In this document: positions 60,501 through 64,000 of the stretch, piece by piece | Layout: every line of letters begins with the position of its first letter | Numbering within the stretch: the first letter of the stretch is position 1 | Assembly (NCBI RefSeq): GCF_025399835.1 | Contig: NZ_JAODVR010000001.1 | Location: 2,604,001 to 2,668,000 of the forward strand | Direction: 5' to 3' | From: Haloarchaeobius sp. HME9146 | GTDB lineage: Archaea; Halobacteriota; Halobacteria; Halobacteriales; Natrialbaceae | DNA: 64,000 bases | Made by a program: the position numbers and the translations under genes | The notes under the pieces: generated by a model | Told to the model about the DNA's origin: nothing | Databases searched by the model: none | The model's input: only the letters and a program-made list of their open reading frames with translations

Positions 60501-61333
60501 TCGGCCTGCTGCTGGAGCTCCTGGCCGCGGTCCTGGAGTTCCTGGCTCTGCTGCTGGAGGTCGGCGAACTCCGCCCGCAGGACGCCCTGGGTCCCGAGGG
60601 TGTACGCCTCCTCTATCTCGGACTGGTTCTGTGCGCTCCGGAGGTCCTCGGCCGCCTGCTTGAACGTCCGGTACTGCGTCTCGTTCAGCCGGACCGAGGT
60701 GTTCGCCTTGACCTGCTCGAACTGGGTCCGGATGCTCGCGTCGGGGTTCTCCCGGAGTTCGGTGAGTCCGGCCTTCAGCAGGTCGACGGTCGTGTTGAGC
60801 GTCTGGCTCCGCTGTTCGAGTGCCGCCCTGTCGGCCTCGAACTCCGCGAAGGACTCGTTCAGCTGTGCTTGTTGTTGCTGGAGTTCCTGCCGTCGCTGCT
60901 GGAGCTGGGCCCCGCGAGCCTGTAGCTCACCGGCCTGTTCCTGCGTGATGGCTGCGATGGCGACGATGTTGGAGACGCCGATGATGGCGTTCTCCTCGAT
61001 GAAGGTGTCGTTGATGGTGTCGTTCGCTCGAATCTGTTGCTGGTATTCGAGCGACCGGAGCAGGGACTCTCTCGTCAGGACGTTCCCGTCGGTCCCTTCG
61101 TTCCTGACGATGACCTGTGTTATCTGTGTGTCCTGGTCACCTGACGAGAAGTTCTCGCTGATGTAGTCGGACGCCTTCGCCTCCGGCGAGTCGCTCTCGA
61201 ACTGGCTGAGGCCAGAGTCCGAGCTCACCTGGGCCGCGCCCGCCCCGATGACGACCGTGAGGACGAGCATGATCACGATGACGATGCGACTGTGCGACGT
61301 GATTCCGTCAGAAAGCCGGTCGAGGGCCGTCAT
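57509..61333 (-). CDS. RND/MMPL-family exporter with large coiled-coil outer loop and soluble C-terminal domain
   Basis: A 1274-residue protein. One helix at about 16-36, then an outer loop of 390 residues with two Gln/Glu-rich coiled coils (about 135-185: LQQRRQELQQQQAQLNESF; about 255-300: ELQDRGQELQQQADQLEQEG), then five helices (about 430-590) with VLLIGLSIDYAIHIFMRHRE, the MMPL proton-relay motif. The second half repeats this: helix at about 625, outer loop with a Ca-binding-like DTDGDGVPD, five helices (about 865-1020) with LTVGLGVAYSIHVSERF. A linker and a beta-rich cytoplasmic domain (about 1095-1195) follow. Exports lipids or hydrophobic compounds by family; substrate unknown. Confidence 0.88.
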   Translation of the reverse strand: MTALDRLSDGITSHSRIVIVIMLVLTVVIGAGAAQVSSDSGLSQFESDSPEAKASDYISENFSSGDQDTQITQVIVRNEGTDGNVLTRESLLRSLEYQQQIRANDTINDTFIEENAIIGVSNIVAIAAITQEQAGELQARGAQLQQRRQELQQQQAQLNESFAEFEADRAALEQRSQTLNTTVDLLKAGLTELRENPDASIRTQFEQVKANTSVRLNETQYRTFKQAAEDLRSAQNQSEIEEAYTLGTQGVLRAEFADLQQQSQELQDRGQELQQQADQLEQEGQELQEAFQELQADQQALQESGSPSLAEQIDQLESMNASEVDEVLGIVLAEPDDGNGGSPFAGQALQLMEKNYEPGSTTASARMMIIQQQTQIDSDIQSSDSVADRTIQTQLEMQDLAQAASSGSGDEYIVFGFGVISQEIDQSLSDSLAIVGPFALLFVVVTLVVAYRDLLDIALGLVGIFAALMWTFGMMGYLNIAFNQIMIAVPVLLIGLSIDYAIHIFMRHREERLDDNTPSDVRGSMQYALAGVGIALVWVTATTVIGFLSNLTSPLSAIADFGIVSSWGIVSALAIFGAFIPALKVEADELLEGFGFDRKKRAFGTGGGRFSQALKVGSVLAKKAPIVVILVALTISAAGAYGGSQVDTSFSQEDFIAGEPPSWMYELPEPLKPGEYSAKQNLDYVNDHFQREDSQAQVLIRGGATDPQTLQALDATKQRIDAGDYDTPFAGASGTVNMRSPLTVMAQVAAENETFNQTFTAADTDGDGVPDENVTGVYDQLFEVAPGEAAGVIHQTEDGSYVAMRLVVPIKGGAGTGETTTEMRAIASDVQDSASLDDAAVIATGSPIVNEIVQNDLLETVIQSLVITLIAVFAFLMIAYRITEGSATLGIVTLLPVALSVAWILGTMYVIGMPFNVLTGMITSLTVGLGVAYSIHVSERFNLELGRREDQWEAMDTTITGTGGALLGSAATTVGGFGVLSFAIFPALQQFGVITALTIIYAFLASVLVLPSLLVVWHRYVGGTDDMVQIEQEAVPAGADDGPTTVDATPNGGVAADPEESSTDDAGEWTPLVSEESDAATEQPADAGEPASMPTIRGTREVSDETPTPGSEFTASLTIPDAEGRVMLSERVPGTGGEVSELSPTPTSYSMVGRRLYVLWELDQPTDLSLSYFAGVPADAKAGKRLAFESTLRTSAGDGTIEGPSELTVMTPFLREVLDAPVTQATLDEASQKARDGKLTREELEVLYDRWLDGDDDLGAESTTQHDGGAGFQS

Positions 61334-61394
61334 GCGGGGATCACCTGCATGCCGGAACCGGCTCTGCTGTGTTGACTACTCATACGACAGTTGT

Positions 61395-61434
61395 GTTGTT
61401 ATGAAACTACTAACAACCAACCTCTCATAAATCT
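61395..61434 (-). promoter_or_regulatory. exporter operon promoter with candidate operator
   Basis: On the minus strand a TATA element GATTTATGA lies at about 61426-61434. GTTGTTA (61395-61401) and TAACAAC (61411-61417) are perfect inverted 7-mers, nine bases apart, over the predicted transcription start (about 61402). It is a plausible binding site for the TrmB-like regulator in the same operon. The UTR would be about 70 bases. Confidence 0.5.
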
Positions 61435-61484
61435 ACTGCCATACGACCCTTGAATAAACTCTCGAGAACGGCGAAGACGTTTCG

Positions 61485-62219
61485 CTACTCGATGGTCAGC
61501 GACAGCATGTCCTCGGCGAACCGCACGTCGCCGTCGTAGGACGCTTCGATGGCGTCGAGCATGTCGCCGTGTTCGCCGACGGTGTGCGGGTAGAGGTGCG
61601 TGAGGTAGACGCGGCCGATGTCGCACCCCGCCAGCGACTCCCCGAGCTGTGACGGCGTCGGATGGTTCGACACGTCGATACCGTCGGGGAACGAGCAATC
61701 GTGGGCCAGGACGGCGGCCTCGTTCGCGAAGTCGGTCAGCTCGCGGAACGCCTCGCTGTCGCCCGAGAAGACGAACCGGTCGTCGAATCGGTACGCCAGA
61801 CAGGCCATCGAGTGGCGGGTCTCGAACGCCTCCACGTCGAACCCGGCCACGGAGAAGGGTTCGTCCGGGCCGACCTCGCGCACCGTCAGGTCGACGCGCC
61901 CCTGCAGGTAGTCGTGGACGTCCAGCAGGCCGTCGACCAGGTCCTGCGTGCCTGCTGGACCGACGACTTCGAGGGTCTCCTCCCCCGCCAGCCAGCGCGC
62001 CTTCAGCAGCGCCATGAGGTCGGAGACGTGGTCGAGATGGTGGTGCGTGAGCAGGACCGTCTCGACGCCCTCGTAGCCGACGTTCGTCCGCGCGAGGCGG
62101 TGCAACACGCCACTGCCGCAGTCGACCAGCAACGGCTCGTCGTCTTCGAGCAGGATACCGGTCTGGAACCGGTCGCCGGTAGGCATCGCGCTCCCGGTCC
62201 CGAGGAAGGTGACTCGCAT
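61485..62219 (-). CDS. MBL-fold nuclease-like protein (RNase Z/ElaC-related)
   Basis: A 244-residue protein: MRVTFLGTGSAMPTGDRFQT is the RNase Z/arylsulfatase-like start; LTHHHLDHVSD gives His59, His61, Asp63 and His64; FSGDSEAF and LAHDCSF the further Asp and His, and VYLTHLYPH the last His. The tRNA-binding exosite arm of true RNase Z is not evident, so it is more likely a related phosphodiesterase. I start at the ATG at 62219, where the family begins, not at 62240. Confidence 0.83.
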   Translation of the reverse strand: MRVTFLGTGSAMPTGDRFQTGILLEDDEPLLVDCGSGVLHRLARTNVGYEGVETVLLTHHHLDHVSDLMALLKARWLAGEETLEVVGPAGTQDLVDGLLDVHDYLQGRVDLTVREVGPDEPFSVAGFDVEAFETRHSMACLAYRFDDRFVFSGDSEAFRELTDFANEAAVLAHDCSFPDGIDVSNHPTPSQLGESLAGCDIGRVYLTHLYPHTVGEHGDMLDAIEASYDGDVRFAEDMLSLTIE

Positions 62220-62268
62220 GGCTGAGAGCGCGTCGGCCACCGGGAAAGCCCTGACGCTCCGCCGAGCG

Positions 62269-63120
62269 CTATCGTTCCTCGGTCACGCGCTCGGCGCGCT
62301 CGGCGACCGCCGCGACCCGGTCCCTGAGTGGCTCGGGTGCGACACCGCCGTGGGCAGCCGCCGTATCGACCGCATCGAGGATGACCGTGAGCGTGTCCCG
62401 CAGGCCCTCACAGCCGGTGACGCTCGCCAGCAGGTCGTCGAGTTCCTCGCCGACGGCGAGGCAGTCGTCGAGGGCGTCAACCCGGACAGCCCGGCGGAAC
62501 TGCGCTCCCAGCGCGGCCACGTACAGCGGGAGCAGGTCGTCCACGTCCAGGTCGAGGTCGACCGGCAAGGTGCCGCGGTGTGTTATCCGACCCAGTGCGA
62601 GCGCGGCATCCTCTCGCAGGAAGTCGTCGTCGCTCTCCAGTTGCGGGACGAGCCGGTCGGCGACGCGAGCGACCGCCTCGGGCTCCGTTCTCGCGAGTCG
62701 GGCCAGCGCCGTGGTCGCCCGACGCCGGCTCGGCAGGTCCGGCGCGTTCGCGACGGTCACCCCGAGCTGGTCGACCGCTATCGCCACCGAGCCCGGATGG
62801 TGTTCGGCCAGGCGTGCCAGCACGAGGGTCGCCTGCTGGCGGACGTTGGTCGCACCCGAGGACGCGTAGGGGGCCACGTCGACGATGGTGTGTTCGACCG
62901 CGTCGGGTTCCTCGGCGGCGAGTGCAGCCACACCCCGAAGGACCGCCACGCTCCGCTGTGAGTCCGTCTCCAGTGCCTCGACGCAGGCCTCCCACTCGTC
63001 GACGATGGTCGCTCGTGGCACGCGAGCGGTCTCCCCCGCAAGTGCGCTCCACTCCGGACTCGGCGACCGCTCCTCCGGCTCGCCGTTCTCCCCTCCCATA
63101 CACGACATGACGAGTCCCAT
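62269..63120 (-). CDS. HEAT-repeat protein
   Basis: About 276-284 residues with helical repeats such as RSVAVLRGVAALAAEEPDAV, VRQQATLVLARLAEHHPGSV, RRRATTALARLARTEPEAVA and REDAALALGRITHR, a HEAT/PBS-lyase-like alpha solenoid for protein binding. The C-terminal third is helical too. Starts at 63120, 63108 and 63099 (MGGENGEP) are equally possible; I use the longest one with ATG. Same strand and 49 bases upstream of the MBL gene, so they may form an operon. Divergent from the helicase. Confidence 0.75.
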   Translation of the reverse strand: MGLVMSCMGGENGEPEERSPSPEWSALAGETARVPRATIVDEWEACVEALETDSQRSVAVLRGVAALAAEEPDAVEHTIVDVAPYASSGATNVRQQATLVLARLAEHHPGSVAIAVDQLGVTVANAPDLPSRRRATTALARLARTEPEAVARVADRLVPQLESDDDFLREDAALALGRITHRGTLPVDLDLDVDDLLPLYVAALGAQFRRAVRVDALDDCLAVGEELDDLLASVTGCEGLRDTLTVILDAVDTAAAHGGVAPEPLRDRVAAVAERAERVTEER

Positions 63121-63196
63121 AGGCAAATCCGTTCGCCTACCGTGGCGTGCCCCCGAGGGCAAAGGCACTTGCATACGCAACCCCGAGACCCCGCCA

Positions 63197-64000
63197 ATGG
63201 ACGGGAGAGCGCTGCTCGCCGAGACCGAGGGGTTCGAGGGCGACCCGGAGACGGTCCCCCTCGACGACGAGCACGTCCTCGACATGCTGGACCCGGCGGT
63301 CCGCAGCTGGTGGGTCGAGCAGTTCGGCGAGTTCGCCGCCGAGAACGAGGGGTTCTTCACGCCACCCCAGAAGGAGGCCATCCCCCTCATCCACGAGGGC
63401 GAGAACTCCCTCATCTGTTCGCCGACCGGGTCTGGCAAGACGCTGGCGAGCTTCACGGCCATCCTGAACGAACTGTTCGCCCGCGAGCGCGAGCAGGACG
63501 ACGGGCTGGAGAACTCCGTGTACTGCCTCTACGTCTCTCCTCTCAAGTCACTCGCCAACGACATCCACCGGAACCTCACGGAGCCACTGGAGGGAATCCG
63601 CGACATCGCAACCGAGCGCGGGGAGCCAGTCGGCGAGATACGCCACGCCATCCGCCACGGCGACACCGACAGCAACGAGCGCCAGAAGATGCTGAAGGAG
63701 ACGCCGCACATCCTCAATACGACCCCGGAGACGCTGGCCATCCTGCTCGATTCCCCGAAGTTCCGCGAGAAATTACGAACTATCGAGTACGTCGTCGTCG
63801 ACGAGATCCACTCGCTGGCGGCCTCCAAGCGCGGCACCCACCTCTCGGTGTCGCTGGAGCGACTGGAGGCGCTCACGCACGACTCGCCGACGCGAATCGG
63901 CTGTTCGGCGACAATCGAGCCACTGGACCAGGTCGCCGAGTTCCTCGTCGGCCAGGACGACGGCGACCCTCGCGAGTACGAGATCGTCGATACTCGCTTC
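63197..64000 (+). CDS. Lhr-type DEAD/DEAH helicase, N-terminal part (runs off the window)
   Basis: 268 codons are visible. QKEAIPLIHEGENSLICSPTGSGKTLASFTAIL contains the Q-motif region and Walker A (SPTGSGKT); YVSPLKSLANDIHRNL is motif Ia; ILNTTPETLAILL motif Ib; VVVDEIHSLAASKRGTHLSVSLERL is Walker B with DEIH and the Lhr-type continuation; IGCSATI motif III. Archaeal Lhr proteins (about 900 residues) act on DNA or RNA in repair. The start ATG at 63197 lies 76 bases from the divergent HEAT gene. Confidence 0.9.
   Translation, partial: MDGRALLAETEGFEGDPETVPLDDEHVLDMLDPAVRSWWVEQFGEFAAENEGFFTPPQKEAIPLIHEGENSLICSPTGSGKTLASFTAILNELFAREREQDDGLENSVYCLYVSPLKSLANDIHRNLTEPLEGIRDIATERGEPVGEIRHAIRHGDTDSNERQKMLKETPHILNTTPETLAILLDSPKFREKLRTIEYVVVDEIHSLAASKRGTHLSVSLERLEALTHDSPTRIGCSATIEPLDQVAEFLVGQDDGDPREYEIVDTRF

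Overview
The window is GC-rich DNA from a haloarchaeon (class Halobacteria). The proteins are very acidic. Many genes have a TATA-like element about 27 bases before the start codon and little or no 5' UTR, and the gene content and order (agl genes, leu/ilv operon, glpR-pfkB-ptfC-ptfA-ptsH-ptsI-ptfB-fba) are those known from Haloferax and relatives. I cannot assign a genus. No rRNA, tRNA, CRISPR array or intact insertion sequence was seen.

Layout. 1-8.9 kb: surface glycan block with two sulfatase/alkaline-phosphatase-like proteins (the first cut by the window edge), a flippase, a sugar-1-phosphate nucleotidyltransferase (AglF type), a dolichyl-phosphate glycosyltransferase (AglJ type) and a UDP-glucose dehydrogenase (AglM type), interleaved with small hypotheticals and a patatin-like lipase. 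8.9-16 kb: a gene-poor stretch with a probable TnpB remnant, two overlapping PQQ-propeller lipoproteins, a gene remnant, small membrane proteins, DoxX, VOC and ferritin-like proteins. 16.2-23.5 kb: branched-chain amino acid operon leuA-ilvB-ilvN-ilvC-(small repeat protein)-leuC-leuD; leuB lies 3 kb further on (26.5 kb) behind three unrelated genes. 27.7-36 kb: complete fructose system: GlpR repressor, 1-phosphofructokinase, split PTS (EIIC, EIIA, HPr, EI, EIIB), then convergent fba-fbp. Fructose enters as fructose-1-phosphate, PfkB makes fructose-1,6-bisphosphate, Fba cleaves it and Fbp supplies fructose-6-phosphate. 36-45 kb: Rieske protein, OsmC, a secreted protein of six ~60-residue repeats, two HTH-plus-membrane-protein pairs, MBL hydrolase and a RecJ-like DHH protein. 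45-56 kb: an Rph-ordered PEP-utilising enzyme, Elp3, isochorismatase, RqcH/NFACT, Pelota and an SPFH protein, so two ribosome-rescue factors lie 1.4 kb apart. 56.7-64 kb: a large RND/MMPL exporter with its TrmB-like regulator, an MBL nuclease-like protein, a HEAT-repeat protein and the start of an Lhr-type helicase.

Most interesting signal: the region before ilvB (17479-17794). It has its own TATA box, then a 29-codon ORF with six Val/Leu/Ile codons in nine, whose stop codon borders a perfect 8-bp hairpin, then a T5 tract, then a second short ORF overlapping the ilvB start codon. This looks like a bacterial-style attenuator in an archaeon. Short ORFs also run into leuA and leuB, and leuA itself has no in-frame start codon before its catalytic motif. 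The other main candidate is an AAACAAAC operator shared by the glpR, ptfC and fba promoters.
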